Part shown: piece after piece, positions 1-8,955 of the stretch | Numbering within the stretch: position 1 is the first letter of the stretch | Layout: each line of letters opens with the position of its first letter | NCBI RefSeq assembly: GCF_007830035.1 | Contig: NZ_VLKN01000003.1 | Location: forward strand, 310,001-374,000 | Length of the DNA stretch: 64,000 bases | Source of the DNA: Luteimonas cucumeris | Lineage (GTDB): Bacteria > Pseudomonadota > Gammaproteobacteria > Xanthomonadales > Xanthomonadaceae | Reading direction: 5' to 3' | Position numbers and translations under genes: made by a program | Notes under the pieces: generated by a model | Told to the model about the DNA's origin: nothing | What the model saw: only the letters and a program-made list of their open reading frames with translations | Databases searched by the model: none

Positions 1-671
1 ACGCCACTTCGACCACCATCGCGCTGGCGCCGGGCGGTGAGCAGGGCAGGCTGCCGCGCGAGTTGCTGGTCAACACGTTCGAGCGTTACTGGCGTGAGTT
101 CGAACAACGTCGCGACGGTCGCAAGCAATGGGACGCCTACACGCCCTACGAATGGCGCAACGTCGGTGCCTTCGTGCGGCTGGGCTGGCGCGAACGTGCG
201 CAGAAAGCCGTGGATTTCTTTTTCGCCGATCGCGAGCCTGCGGCCTGGAACCAGTGGGCGGAGGTCGTCGCGCGCGAGCGGCGCAAGCCGTTCTTCGTCG
301 GCGACCTGCCGCATGCATGGGTGGCATCGGACTTCGTGCGTTCGGCGCTGGACATGTTCGCCTACGTGCGCGAGATCGACGACAGCATCGTGCTGGCGGC
401 GGGCGTGCCGGTCGACTGGCTGGACGGCGAGGGCATTGCCATCCGCGGCCTGCGCACGGCGCATGGGCTGCTCGGCTATTCGCTGCGCCGCGAGAATGGC
501 GTGCTGAAACTCGACATCGCCGAAGGCCTTGAACTGCCGGACGGCGGGCTGGTGTTGCCATGGCCGTATCCGGGCAAGCCAGGCGCGGCGACGATCAACG
601 GACAACCGGCGCAATGGCAGGATGGCGAATTGCGGATCCGCGCGTTGCCGGCGAAAGTGGAGATCAGATAG
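1..671 (+). CDS. C-terminal end of a large protein, possibly glycoside-hydrolase-like (partial)
   Basis: The frame is open from the left edge and ends with TAG at 669-671, so only the last ~222 residues are present. They comprise an aromatic- and charge-rich helical part (motifs TFERYWREFEQRR, WDAYTPYEWRNVGAFVRLGW), then a beta-rich tail (LRRENGVLKLDIAEG, PWPYPGKPGAATINGQPAQW). This order resembles the end of (alpha/alpha)6-barrel sugar-acting proteins that close with a small beta-sandwich. A carbohydrate role would fit the neighbouring glucose-catabolic operon, but that is inference. No catalytic residue can be named from this fragment, and the N-terminus and any signal peptide lie outside the window. 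Confidence 0.55.
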   Translation, partial: ATSTTIALAPGGEQGRLPRELLVNTFERYWREFEQRRDGRKQWDAYTPYEWRNVGAFVRLGWRERAQKAVDFFFADREPAAWNQWAEVVARERRKPFFVGDLPHAWVASDFVRSALDMFAYVREIDDSIVLAAGVPVDWLDGEGIAIRGLRTAHGLLGYSLRRENGVLKLDIAEGLELPDGGLVLPWPYPGKPGAATINGQPAQWQDGELRIRALPAKVEIR

Positions 672-717
672 GCGTCGCCGGGCGTATTGCCCATCGGATG
701 CAACTGAGGAACAGGAC

Positions 718-1404
718 GTGGATCGCAGCGCCGTACCCCTGTGGTCATTGCCGCTTGCCGTGGCCGCGCTGCTGTTCGTCGCGGCGCACCTGGCCTGGGC
801 CTTGTCGGTGCAGGCCGGCTACATACCGTATTGCCTGCCGTACTGGGACGGTTGCACTTCGATCAGCCGGGCCGCGCGGCAAGGTGCAGGCAACCACCTG
901 TTCCGCTTGCTGATACTGCCGTGTGCCTTGCTGCAGGGACTGCACTGGTGGTTGACGCGGCGCTGGCTGAGGTTGGCGCCACGGGACGACGGCGGCGGAC
1001 GTAGCCTGCTGCCGCTCGGCGTGATTGCGGCGTCGGCATTGGCGGTATACGCCACTTTTCTTGGCACCGATGGCGACGTCTATCGCGTGCTGCGTCGCTA
1101 CGGCGTGGTGATCTATTTCGGCAGCAGCTATCTGGCGCAGCTGGTGTTCCTGCGCCAGTTGCGCCGGCGCAGTCTGGCGCCGAACGGGTTGAGCGTCATC
1201 CTGCTGGCGATCTGCGTGTTGATGCTGGCGTTGGGCTTGGCGAACACGGTGGCAAAGGCGGTGCTTGGCAGCACCGACCTTCAGGACCGCCTGGAGAACG
1301 CGCTGGAATGGCAGCTGGGCCTGCTGCAGGCGGCATGGTTCGTGGCGCAGGCGTGGTTGTGGAAGCGCAACGGTTATGCGCTGGCGTTGCGGATGAATTC
1401 GTAG
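718..1404 (+). CDS. Six-helix membrane protein resembling the Frag1/DRAM/Sfk1 family
   Basis: This 228-residue protein starts at GTG 718, preceded by GAGGA (706-710) with 7-nt spacing. The frame stays open upstream, but the upstream part has no hydrophobic character and overlaps the previous gene. About six hydrophobic segments are visible, near residues 8-28, 60-80, 100-118, 128-148, 160-180 and 205-222. The first loop carries GYIPYCLPYWDGCTSIS and a following HLFRLLILP, like the first extracytoplasmic loop of Frag1/DRAM-type proteins. Function is unknown. It converges on eda. Confidence 0.7.
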   Translation: MDRSAVPLWSLPLAVAALLFVAAHLAWALSVQAGYIPYCLPYWDGCTSISRAARQGAGNHLFRLLILPCALLQGLHWWLTRRWLRLAPRDDGGGRSLLPLGVIAASALAVYATFLGTDGDVYRVLRRYGVVIYFGSSYLAQLVFLRQLRRRSLAPNGLSVILLAICVLMLALGLANTVAKAVLGSTDLQDRLENALEWQLGLLQAAWFVAQAWLWKRNGYALALRMNS

Positions 1405-1499
1405 CGTCAGTCCGACTCTTGTCTCCTTGTCATGAATGACTTCAAGGCGATCTGGCGGGCTCCACGAGAACGCCACGCGCAAACACATTCCGACACGGA

Positions 1500-2150
1500 T
1501 CAGGCGCCGCGTGCCCGCACGATCGCAGCGGCCTGCGCTGCCGAATCCCGGACCTTGGCGTAGTCGCCGGCTTCCAGCCACGCCTTCGCCACCATCCACG
1601 AGCCGCCGATGCAGACGACATTGGGCTGCGCCAGATAGTCAGCCGCGTTGTCCTCGGTGATGCCGCCGGTGGGGCAGAGTTTCAGGTCCGCCAACGGGCC
1701 GGCCAGGCCCTTGAGCATGGCGAGGCCGCCGACCGCGGTGGCCGGGAACAGCTTGCACACGCGGAAGCCGCGGGCCATCAGCGACAGCAGTTCGGTCGGC
1801 GTGGCCGCGCCGGGAACGACGGGAATCGGCGCCTGCGCCAGCGCATCGGCCAGCGCCGGCGGTGTGCCGGGCGTGACCAGGAAGTCGGCGCCGGCATCGA
1901 TCGATTGCCGGATCTGATCCGTGCCCAGCACCGTGCCGGCGCCGATCACGATGTCGGGCAGTGCTTTCTTCAGCGCTGCCAGCGCGTCCAGCGCCACCGG
2001 CGTGCGCAGGGTCAGTTCGATCGCGGTCAGACCGCCGGCGAGCAGTGCGTCGGCGAGCCTGTGCGCCTGGTCGAGGCTGTCGACGGTTACCACCGGCAGG
2101 ATGCCGGCCCGGCGTAGCATTCGTTCGGCGCGGTTCTGGAGTTCGATCAC
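1500..2150 (-). CDS. eda: KDPG aldolase (2-dehydro-3-deoxy-phosphogluconate aldolase)
   Basis: Last step of the Entner-Doudoroff pathway: KDPG is cleaved to pyruvate and glyceraldehyde 3-phosphate in the cytoplasm. The 216-residue protein has the class I aldolase landmarks: Glu45 in AIELTLRT, the Schiff-base Lys133 in CKLFPA, and the phosphate-binding PGAATPTE and PTGGI loops. GTG at 2150 is chosen as start because CGGAG lies about 6 nt upstream and the protein then matches the usual family length; a longer in-frame ATG at 2219 would overlap edd. It is the last gene of the bgl-zwf-glk-pgl-edd-eda series, 19 bp after edd. Confidence 0.95.
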   Translation of the reverse strand: MIELQNRAERMLRRAGILPVVTVDSLDQAHRLADALLAGGLTAIELTLRTPVALDALAALKKALPDIVIGAGTVLGTDQIRQSIDAGADFLVTPGTPPALADALAQAPIPVVPGAATPTELLSLMARGFRVCKLFPATAVGGLAMLKGLAGPLADLKLCPTGGITEDNAADYLAQPNVVCIGGSWMVAKAWLEAGDYAKVRDSAAQAAAIVRARGA

Positions 2151-2169
2151 GTGTAGCTCCGTATGAGGT

Positions 2170-4083
2170 TCAGTAGTCGCGTTCGGTATGCGGTGCGAGC
2201 GCTGCATCGCGGCCGCCACCCAGTTCGTATTCGGCGTCGTAATCCCAGGCGTGGCCCTCCGGCGAGGGCGGGCCGCAGGAAATCGACAGCGCGCCCTGGT
2301 CGGCGTGGCCGACCACTTCGCGATTGACCGCGAACAGGTTGCGACCGACGTCGTGCGCAGACGGCGTGGTGTTGGGCGCGATCGCGCGCGCGGCCCATTC
2401 TTCGGCGCCGACCAGCACTTCGAGCGTGCCGTTCTCGCCGTCCAGGCGGATCAAGTCGCCTTCGCGCACCTTGCCGATCGGGCCGCCACGCGCGGCCTCG
2501 GGCGTGACGTGGATGGCGGCGGGAATCTTGCCCGACGCGCCGGACAGGCGGCCATCGGTGACCAGCGCCACGCGGCGGCCCTGGTTCTGCAGCATGCCCA
2601 GCAGCGGCGTCAGCGAATGCATTTCCGGCATGCCGTTGGCGCGCGGGCCGTTGTAGCGCACGACCGCGACGAAATCGCGCGGCAGCACGCCCGCTGCATG
2701 CAGCTTGTTCAGCACCTGCGGCGCGTCGACCACCACCGCCGGCGCTTCGATGACGCGGTATTCCGGCTTGACGGCCGACACTTTCATCAGCGAACGGCCG
2801 AGGTTGCCGCGCAGCAGGCGCAGGCCACCGTGCGCTTCGAACGGCGCCGACACCGGGCGCACGACCTGTTCGTCGCCGCTGTCGCGCGCACCATCCAGGT
2901 AGGCGAGGCGGCCGTCGACCAGGCGCGGCTCCTTCGTGTACTCGGCCATGCCGCCGGCAACGAGGGTGGGCAGGTCGTACATGAGCCCGGCATCGAGCAG
3001 TTCGCGGAACACATACTGCTGCCCGCCGGCGGCTGCGAAGCGGTTCACGTCGGCTTCGCCGTTCGGATAGACCCGCGCCAGCAGCGGGATCGCATGCGCC
3101 AGCGCATCGATGTCGTCCCAGGTCAGCATGATGCCGGCCGCGCGCGCCACCGCGACCCAGTGGATGGTGTGGTTGGTCGAGCCGCCGGTGGCCATCAGCG
3201 CGACCACCGCGTTGACGATGGCGCGTTCGTCGATGAGATGTCCGAGCGGGCGATAGTCGTCGCCGAGCGCGGTGATCGCCAGCGCACGTTGCACGGCTTC
3301 GCGCGTCAACGCATCGCGCAGTGGCGTGCCGGGATTGATGAAGGCGCTGCCCGGCATCTGCACGCCCATCGCTTCCAGCAGCACCTGGTTGGAATTGGCG
3401 GTGCCGTAGAAGGTGCAGGTGCCCGACGCGTGGTACGAGCCGGCTTCGGCTTCCAGCAGTTCGTCGCGGGTTGCTTCGCCTGCCGCATAGCGTTCGCGGA
3501 TCTCGGCCTTGAGCTTGTTGGGAATGCCGGGCGTCATCGGGCCGCCGGGCACGAACACCGCCGGCAGGTGTCCGAACGCGAGCGCGCCGATCAGCAGGCC
3601 CGGCACGATCTTGTCGCAGATGCCCAACAGCAGCGCGGCATCGAACACGTCATGGCTCAGGCCGATCGCGGTCGCCTGTGCGATCACGTCGCGCGAGAAC
3701 AGCGACAGATCCATGCCGGCGCGACCCTGGGTGACGCCGTCGCACATCGCCGGAACGCCGCCGGCGACCTGCGCGGTCGCACCGGCTTCGCGCGCGATGT
3801 CGCGGATCAGTTTCGGATAGTCCTGGTAAGGCTCGTGTGCCGACAGCACGTCGTTGTACGCGGTGATGATGCCCAGGTTGGGCACCACGTCGGCGCGCAG
3901 GCGCGCCTTGTCGACCGCGCCGCTCGCGGCCATCGCATGGGCGAGGTTGCCGCAGGTCGCATGGCCGCGCATCGGTCCGGCAACGCGCATCGCCTCGATG
4001 CCGGCCAGGTACGCGGCGCGCGATCCGCGGCTGCGCTGGCGGATGCGTTCGGTGACTTCGTGCAGAACAGGGTGCAAGGTCAT
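2170..4083 (-). CDS. edd: 6-phosphogluconate dehydratase
   Basis: Converts 6-phosphogluconate to KDPG in the Entner-Doudoroff pathway. The 637-residue protein belongs to the IlvD/Edd family. Cysteines expected to bind the Fe-S cluster are visible in [18 protein letters not shown] and [11 protein letters not shown], followed by the family-typical [13 protein letters not shown] and [16 protein letters not shown]. It is slightly longer than the E. coli enzyme (603 aa), mostly at the ends. The ATG is at 4083, 76 bp after pgl and directly upstream of eda, so the two dedicated pathway enzymes are adjacent at the 3' end of the operon. Confidence 0.96.
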   Translation of the reverse strand: MTLHPVLHEVTERIRQRSRGSRAAYLAGIEAMRVAGPMRGHATCGNLAHAMAASGAVDKARLRADVVPNLGIITAYNDVLSAHEPYQDYPKLIRDIAREAGATAQVAGGVPAMCDGVTQGRAGMDLSLFSRDVIAQATAIGLSHDVFDAALLLGICDKIVPGLLIGALAFGHLPAVFVPGGPMTPGIPNKLKAEIRERYAAGEATRDELLEAEAGSYHASGTCTFYGTANSNQVLLEAMGVQMPGSAFINPGTPLRDALTREAVQRALAITALGDDYRPLGHLIDERAIVNAVVALMATGGSTNHTIHWVAVARAAGIMLTWDDIDALAHAIPLLARVYPNGEADVNRFAAAGGQQYVFRELLDAGLMYDLPTLVAGGMAEYTKEPRLVDGRLAYLDGARDSGDEQVVRPVSAPFEAHGGLRLLRGNLGRSLMKVSAVKPEYRVIEAPAVVVDAPQVLNKLHAAGVLPRDFVAVVRYNGPRANGMPEMHSLTPLLGMLQNQGRRVALVTDGRLSGASGKIPAAIHVTPEAARGGPIGKVREGDLIRLDGENGTLEVLVGAEEWAARAIAPNTTPSAHDVGRNLFAVNREVVGHADQGALSISCGPPSPEGHAWDYDAEYELGGGRDAALAPHTERDY

Positions 4084-4159
4084 GGGTAGGGTCGAAGTAG
4101 GGCGGGGGTTCGCCCGCCGGGGTGGATTTCAGGACACGGGCCGTGGCCCGCCCGACGGC

Positions 4160-4906
4160 TCAGGGACACCAGTGGATCTGCAGCGCCGCACCGGGCGTGC
4201 TGAAGGCTACGCGCACCGGCATAAGGGTGGCGTCGTTGCTGTCCAGCGCGCGGTCCAGCAGGCGGCGCTTGGCTTCGCCGCGGATCAGCAGCATGCGTTC
4301 GCGTGCTTTCGACAGGCCGGTCGGCGTCAACGAAATGCGCAATGGCCAGGCGCCCGCGCCGGCGCAGCCGCTGGCGTCGAAGGCGACGTAATCGGATTTG
4401 CTGGCCAGGGCACGCGGCAGGTCGCGCGCGCCGGAAAACAGCGATGCGGTATGGCCGTCTTCGCCCATGCCCAGCACCGCGACGCTGGCCGGACGGCGCG
4501 CATGCGCGTTGGCGCTGGCGACCGATTCCTCGAGCGTGCGGCCGACGCGTGTAATGGGTTCGAAATGCGCCGCCTTGGCGCGGTTCTGCAGCAGCGTTTC
4601 GCGCACCAGGCGCGCATTGCTGTCCGGATCGTCTGGCTGCAGCCAGCGCTCGTCGACCAGCGCCACTTCGACCTTGTCCCACTCGATCGGGGCCTTCGAC
4701 AACGCGCGATACACCGGTGCCGGCGTGGTGCCGCCGGAAAGCAGCAGGCGCGCCAGCCCGCGTTCGGCGATGTCGCGCCGCAGGATGCCGGTCAGTGCGA
4801 CTGCGCAGGACCACGCCCACGCGTCGGCATCGACATGCGCATGGAACTGGACGCGCCGCGGCGAAAGCGGATCGTCGTCGGCAGTGGGCGGCGTCTGGAG
4901 CGGCAT
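4160..4906 (-). CDS. pgl: 6-phosphogluconolactonase
   Basis: Hydrolyses 6-phosphogluconolactone, linking Zwf to Edd. The 248-residue protein is of the DevB/NagB-like type, with LLLSGGTTPAPVYRALS near the N-terminus, VALVDERWLQPDDPDSN, and VAVLGMGEDGHTASLF as the active-site loop. The ATG at 4906-4904 overlaps the TGA of glk (4908-4906) by one base (TGATG), which suggests translational coupling. The frame is open further upstream, but that part is out-of-frame glk and is rejected. Confidence 0.94.
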   Translation of the reverse strand: MPLQTPPTADDDPLSPRRVQFHAHVDADAWAWSCAVALTGILRRDIAERGLARLLLSGGTTPAPVYRALSKAPIEWDKVEVALVDERWLQPDDPDSNARLVRETLLQNRAKAAHFEPITRVGRTLEESVASANAHARRPASVAVLGMGEDGHTASLFSGARDLPRALASKSDYVAFDASGCAGAGAWPLRISLTPTGLSKARERMLLIRGEAKRRLLDRALDSNDATLMPVRVAFSTPGAALQIHWCP

Positions 4907-5925
4907 CAGTTGCGCGTGGCGGAAGGAGTGGCGGATTGCAGCGCCAGTGCGGCGGCGCCGAGCAGCCCCGGCTGCGGATGCACCACCGCAAGCGTGGGTA
5001 CGGCAGCCATGTTGGACGAAAACCGTCCCTTGTGCTCGAAGCGCTGGCGGAAGCCGGAATGCTGCAGCGCGTGCAGCATCCTCGGCACCAGTCCACCGGT
5101 CAGGTAGACGCCATCCCACGCGCCGGTGGTGAGTACGAGGTCGCCGGCGATCGCGCCGAACACCGCGCAGAACACATCGATCGTGCGCATGCAGCGCACA
5201 TCGCCTTCCGCGGCGCGTGCGGTGATGTCCGCCGGCCGCATCGGCCCGGGATCCTCGCCGGCGATCTCGCTCAGCGCGCGATGGATGTTGACCAGGCCGG
5301 GTCCGCAGACCAGCCGCTCGTTGGACACGCGCCCGAACTGCGCCGACAGGCGCTCGAGGATGGCGATTTCCTCCGGCGTGCCGGGCGGGAAACTGACATG
5401 GCCGCCTTCGGTCTCCAGCGGGTAGGCGCGCCCGTCGCGCACGATCAGTGCGCCCACGCCAAGGCCGGTGCCTGGGCCGAGCACGGCGTAGGTGCGATCG
5501 CCCGCGGTGCGTACCGGCGCGGCCGCGCCGCCGACCGGAACCACCGCATCCGCATCGAACAGCAGGATCGCCATCGCCTGCGCGGCGAAGTCGTTGATCA
5601 GCAGCAGTTCGTCGAAGCCTAGCGCGGCCTGTACGCGGCTGCGCGAGATCACCCAGGGATGGTTGGTGATGCGTGCCTGGTCGCCCTCGACGCGACCGGC
5701 GACGGCGAACACGCCGCGATCGATGCCGGCATCGTCATGTGGCGTCGGTGCGATGGTGTCGAGGTAGTGGCGGGCGGCATCGCCCAGCGACGGGAAATCG
5801 GCGACGGCGAATTCGCGCACGCTGTCGAGGATCAGCGGCATCGCCGCACGGGTGTCGGCCAACGCGAAGCGCGCGTTGGTGCCGCCGATGTCGGCCAGCA
5901 GCACGCGGGCGCCGGGGTCGCTCAA
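4906..5925 (-). CDS. glk: Glucokinase (ROK-independent, E. coli Glk type)
   Basis: Phosphorylates intracellular glucose with ATP to glucose 6-phosphate. The 339-residue protein has the N-terminal phosphate loop LLADIGGTNARF (10-20), the catalytic Asp112 in LINDFAAQ, and VLGPGTGLGVGAL with ETEGGHVSF. The best start is TTG 5925, which overlaps the zwf stop as TTGA and has a purine-rich GGAAGAAG upstream; it gives MSDPGARVLLADIGG and a normal length. No closer ATG/GTG precedes the conserved core. Rare TTG start plus overlap implies dependence on zwf translation. It supplies the substrate for zwf from glucose released by the upstream beta-glucosidase. Confidence 0.93.
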   Translation of the reverse strand: MSDPGARVLLADIGGTNARFALADTRAAMPLILDSVREFAVADFPSLGDAARHYLDTIAPTPHDDAGIDRGVFAVAGRVEGDQARITNHPWVISRSRVQAALGFDELLLINDFAAQAMAILLFDADAVVPVGGAAAPVRTAGDRTYAVLGPGTGLGVGALIVRDGRAYPLETEGGHVSFPPGTPEEIAILERLSAQFGRVSNERLVCGPGLVNIHRALSEIAGEDPGPMRPADITARAAEGDVRCMRTIDVFCAVFGAIAGDLVLTTGAWDGVYLTGGLVPRMLHALQHSGFRQRFEHKGRFSSNMAAVPTLAVVHPQPGLLGAAALALQSATPSATRN

Positions 5926-7352
5926 GACGGCTTCTTCCCGTGCCCGTTGCCCGACAGCGTGGCCGGCAGGAACGCCGCCGCCTCGGTCGGTCCCCAGGAA
6001 CCGGCCGGATAGGATTGCACCGGCGTGTTCGCGCCTTGCCAGGCATTGCTGATGCTGTCGATCCACTGCCATGCAGCCTCGACTTCGTCGTCGCGCACGA
6101 ACAGCGTCTGGTCGCCTTTCAACGCGTCGACCAGCAAGCGCTCGTAGGCGATGCGGCGCTTGGGCGAAGGCGACATCGACAGGTCCAGCGACATAGGCTG
6201 CAGTTCGGTCGCACCCCATTCCGGCGCGGCCAGGCTGCCCATCAGCCCCAGTTCGATGGTTTCTTCCGGCTGCAGGCGCATGCGCAGGCGGTTGGAGCGT
6301 GCGCGCTCACGGCTTGGACGTTCGAACACCCAGTGCGACACCGGCTTGAAGGTGACCACGACCTCGGTGGTGCGCGACGGCATGCGCTTGCCGGTGACCA
6401 GCCGGAACGGCACGCCGGCCCAGCGCCAGTTGTCGATGTGCGCACGCAGCGCGACGAAGGTCTCGACGTCGCTGTCGTGCCTGAAGCCGCGCACGGCCGC
6501 GCCGTCGACCACGCCGTCGGCATAGCGCCCGCGCACGCTGTTGCCGGCCACGTCGGCCACGCTCATCGGTCGCAGCGAGCGCAGCACCTTGCGCTTCTCG
6601 TCGCGGATGCTGTCGGCATCCAGCATCGACGGCGGTTCCATCGCGATCAGAGCCAGCAGCTGCAGCATGTGGTTCTGCACCATGTCGCGCAGCGCGCCGT
6701 AGTGCGCGTAATAGCCTTCGCGGCCGTCGACGCCGGCGGTCTCGGCGACCAGGATGTCGACCGATTCGATCCAGCGGTTGTGCCAAACCGCCTCCATCAG
6801 CGTGTTGCCGAAGCGCAGCGCCAGCAGGTTCTGCACCGGCGCCTTGCCCAGGTAATGGTCGATGCGGAAGATGCGCGACTCGTCGAGGCAGTCCTTGAGC
6901 GCGGTGTTGATCTCGTGCGCGCTGGCCAGGTCGCGGCCGATCGGTTTTTCCAGCACCAGCCGCGATGGGTCCTCCAGCAGCCCGGCGGCCTTCAGTCCAC
7001 GGCAGGCCGGCACGAACAGGTCCGGCGGCGTGGCCAGGTAGCTGACGCTGGGACGGTCCGCGTACGGCGACAGTGCCGCGACCATCGCCTGTTCGTCGCC
7101 CAGGTCCAGCGCGATGTAATGGGTGCGTCGCAGCAGGTCGTCCAGCGCCGCCGCGTCGCGCGCATCGGGCGTGTCGATGCGTTCTCGCAGCCAGGCCTGG
7201 AAACCGCCGTCGTCGTGCTCGCTGCGGCCGATCGCGACCACGCGGAAATCCGGTGGCAGCAGGCGGTCGCGCAGCAGGTGTTGCAGCGACGGGAACAGGT
7301 AACGCTGCGAGAGGTCGCCAGTGGCGCCGAACAGCAACAGGGTGTCGTGCAT
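5922..7352 (-). CDS. zwf: Glucose-6-phosphate 1-dehydrogenase
   Basis: Oxidises glucose 6-phosphate to 6-phosphogluconolactone with NAD(P)+, the entry step to the Entner-Doudoroff route. The 476-residue protein shows the Rossmann fingerprint LLFGATGDLSQRYLFP (6-21), EKPIG (135-139) and the substrate-binding RIDHYLGK (163-170) with His166. The ATG at 7352 is 24 bp downstream of the beta-glucosidase stop, and its stop overlaps glk. All essential family motifs are present and the length is normal. Confidence 0.96.
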   Translation of the reverse strand: MHDTLLLFGATGDLSQRYLFPSLQHLLRDRLLPPDFRVVAIGRSEHDDGGFQAWLRERIDTPDARDAAALDDLLRRTHYIALDLGDEQAMVAALSPYADRPSVSYLATPPDLFVPACRGLKAAGLLEDPSRLVLEKPIGRDLASAHEINTALKDCLDESRIFRIDHYLGKAPVQNLLALRFGNTLMEAVWHNRWIESVDILVAETAGVDGREGYYAHYGALRDMVQNHMLQLLALIAMEPPSMLDADSIRDEKRKVLRSLRPMSVADVAGNSVRGRYADGVVDGAAVRGFRHDSDVETFVALRAHIDNWRWAGVPFRLVTGKRMPSRTTEVVVTFKPVSHWVFERPSRERARSNRLRMRLQPEETIELGLMGSLAAPEWGATELQPMSLDLSMSPSPKRRIAYERLLVDALKGDQTLFVRDDEVEAAWQWIDSISNAWQGANTPVQSYPAGSWGPTEAAAFLPATLSGNGHGKKPS

Positions 7353-7376
7353 GGCGCGCTTCTGGAACTCCGTGTG

Positions 7377-8765
7377 TCAGTAGGGCAAGGGGTCGGCCAG
7401 TACACCGCCGTTGCTGGCGATGACCTTGCTGTAATAGCGGGCACTGTCCTTCGGCGTACGCTCCTGCGTGCCGTAGTTGACATGCACGATGCCGAAGCGC
7501 TTGGAGTATCCCAGCGACCATTCCAGATTGTCCAGCAGCGACCACACCATGTAGCCGCGGATGTCGCATCCGGCGGCAATGGCGTCGTGGATCGCGGACA
7601 GGTGCTTGCGCAGGTAATCGATGCGCAGCGGGTCGCGGATGCGGCGTGCTCCCGATGGCTCGGTATCGGCGACCGGCGGATCGAAGAACGCGGCGCCGTT
7701 CTCGGTGATGTAGGTCGGAATGTTGCCGTAGCGGTTTTTTGCCCAGACCAAAAGGTCGGTCAGTCCCTGTGGGAATACTTCCCAGCCAGTTTCCGTGTAC
7801 GTGCCGAGCGGCTGTTTGACCGGTCCGGCGCGCAACGGCCAGCTTTCGTTGGCCTGCGTGACGTTGCGCGTGTAGTAGTTGATGCCGATGAAGTCCAGCG
7901 GTTGTCTGATCAGGTCAAAATCCGCGGCCGGCCAGTCCGGCCACGCCTCGCCGAAGATCTCCTTCATTTCATCCGGGTAACTGCCGAGCAGCGCGGGGTC
8001 GAGGTACTGGCGATTCATGTAGGCGTCGGCGCGACGCACCGCGGCCTGGTCTTCCGCCGAATCGGAAGCGGCGTACTTCGGTTCGATGTTCACCACCAGG
8101 CCGATCTCGTGCTTGCCTTCGGCGCGGTACGCCTGGACGGCGGCGCCGTGCGCACGCATCAGGTTGTGCGAGGCGATCGGCGCCTCGAAGCGGCTGCGAT
8201 GCCCCGGCGCGAGCGCGCCATGCAGGTAACCGCCATCGGTGATCACCCACGGCTCGTTGAGCGTCACCCACTTCTTCACTCGGCCGTCGAGCGCGCGATA
8301 CATCACGCTGCCGTATTCGGCGAACCAGTCGGCGCAGTCGCGGTTGAGCCAGCCGCCGCGGTCGTCGAGCGCTGCCGGCATGTCCCAGTGGTACAGCGTC
8401 AGCAGCGGCTCGATGCCGTTGGCCAGCAGTTCGTCGACCAGCCGCGAATAGAAATCCAGCCCGGCTTGGTTCACCCGGCCGGTACCCTCGGGCAGGATCC
8501 GCGACCACGACACGCTGAAGCGATACGCCTGCATGCCCAGTTCGCGCATGATCGCGACGTCTTCCTTCCAGCGCCGATAGTGGTCGCAGGCGACGTCGCC
8601 GGTGTCGCCGTTCAAGGTCATGCCCGGCGTGTGCGCGAAACGCGTCCAGATGCTGGGGCCGGCGCCGTCGGCCATCGGCGATCCTTCGATCTGGTGCGCG
8701 GCAGTGGCCGAGCCCCACAGGAAACCTGCGGGAAATTGCCTTGCGGCGGCAAGCGGTGGGCTCAT
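7377..8765 (-). CDS. GH1 beta-glucosidase
   Basis: Hydrolyses beta-glucosides such as cellobiose to glucose. The 462-residue GH1 protein has the acid/base Glu171 in VTLNEPW and the nucleophile Glu355 in TYITENGAA, plus FPAGFLWGSATAAHQIEG near the N-terminus. There is no signal peptide, so it acts in the cytoplasm on imported disaccharide. The ATG at 8765 has AAGGAA just upstream. It is the first gene of the six-gene operon, downstream of a clear promoter and an 18-bp palindrome. Its product feeds directly into glk and zwf. Confidence 0.95.
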   Translation of the reverse strand: MSPPLAAARQFPAGFLWGSATAAHQIEGSPMADGAGPSIWTRFAHTPGMTLNGDTGDVACDHYRRWKEDVAIMRELGMQAYRFSVSWSRILPEGTGRVNQAGLDFYSRLVDELLANGIEPLLTLYHWDMPAALDDRGGWLNRDCADWFAEYGSVMYRALDGRVKKWVTLNEPWVITDGGYLHGALAPGHRSRFEAPIASHNLMRAHGAAVQAYRAEGKHEIGLVVNIEPKYAASDSAEDQAAVRRADAYMNRQYLDPALLGSYPDEMKEIFGEAWPDWPAADFDLIRQPLDFIGINYYTRNVTQANESWPLRAGPVKQPLGTYTETGWEVFPQGLTDLLVWAKNRYGNIPTYITENGAAFFDPPVADTEPSGARRIRDPLRIDYLRKHLSAIHDAIAAGCDIRGYMVWSLLDNLEWSLGYSKRFGIVHVNYGTQERTPKDSARYYSKVIASNGGVLADPLPY

Positions 8766-8807
8766 CGCATGTTCCTTGTTCGGTGACTGGGATGCCGGCA
8801 GGGCAGG

Positions 8808-8825
8808 CATGTAATCGATTACATG
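8808..8825. promoter_or_regulatory. Perfect 18-bp palindromic operator, LacI-family type
   Basis: CATGTAATCGATTACATG is a perfect palindrome with a central CG, the architecture typical of LacI/GalR-family operators. It begins 2 bp downstream of the -10 hexamer of the minus-strand promoter, so it covers the expected transcription start of the beta-glucosidase/Entner-Doudoroff operon and would block initiation when bound. No LacI-family gene lies in this window. The same site could also affect the divergent ABC ATPase gene. Confidence 0.75.
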
Positions 8826-8827
8826 GC

Positions 8828-8856
8828 AGAATACCGCAAGCGTCGGGCCAGTGTAA
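8828..8856 (-). promoter_or_regulatory. Sigma-70-like promoter of the bgl-zwf-glk-pgl-edd-eda operon
   Basis: On the minus strand, TTACAC (8856-8851) and TATTCT (8833-8828) are separated by exactly 17 bp, each matching 4 of 6 consensus positions. The predicted start falls in the adjacent palindrome at 8808-8825, about 55 bp upstream of the beta-glucosidase ATG. Confidence 0.6.
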
Positions 8857-8880
8857 TGGCGTGACCGTATGGATTGGGCG

Positions 8881-8896
8881 GTATGCAATCGTATGC
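8881..8896. repeat. Short direct repeat in the bgl/ABC-ATPase intergenic region
   Basis: GTATGC-AATC-GTATGC is a 6-bp direct repeat, 60 bp upstream of the ATPase start. It could be an activator half-site pair or chance. Confidence 0.3.
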
Positions 8897-8955
8897 AGCC
8901 AGGCCGATCGCCAATTCCGGCGACGCCGGCCCGACCACCAGCAGCCGGAGAGCGG

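Noticed and set aside
1429-1440. GTCAT-GA-ATGAC mini-hairpin between two converging genes as a terminator
   Set aside because: Stem is only 5 bp with a 2-nt loop and no T-run; no convincing terminator is visible here.
2188-4089. Plus-strand open frame of 633 codons opposite edd
   Set aside because: Antisense shadow with no family motifs.
5673-8786. Plus-strand open frame of over 1000 codons opposite glk, zwf and the beta-glucosidase
   Set aside because: It is antisense to three well-supported genes, composed of Arg/Gln/His/Val-rich low-complexity sequence typical of GC-rich antisense frames, with no recognisable domain.
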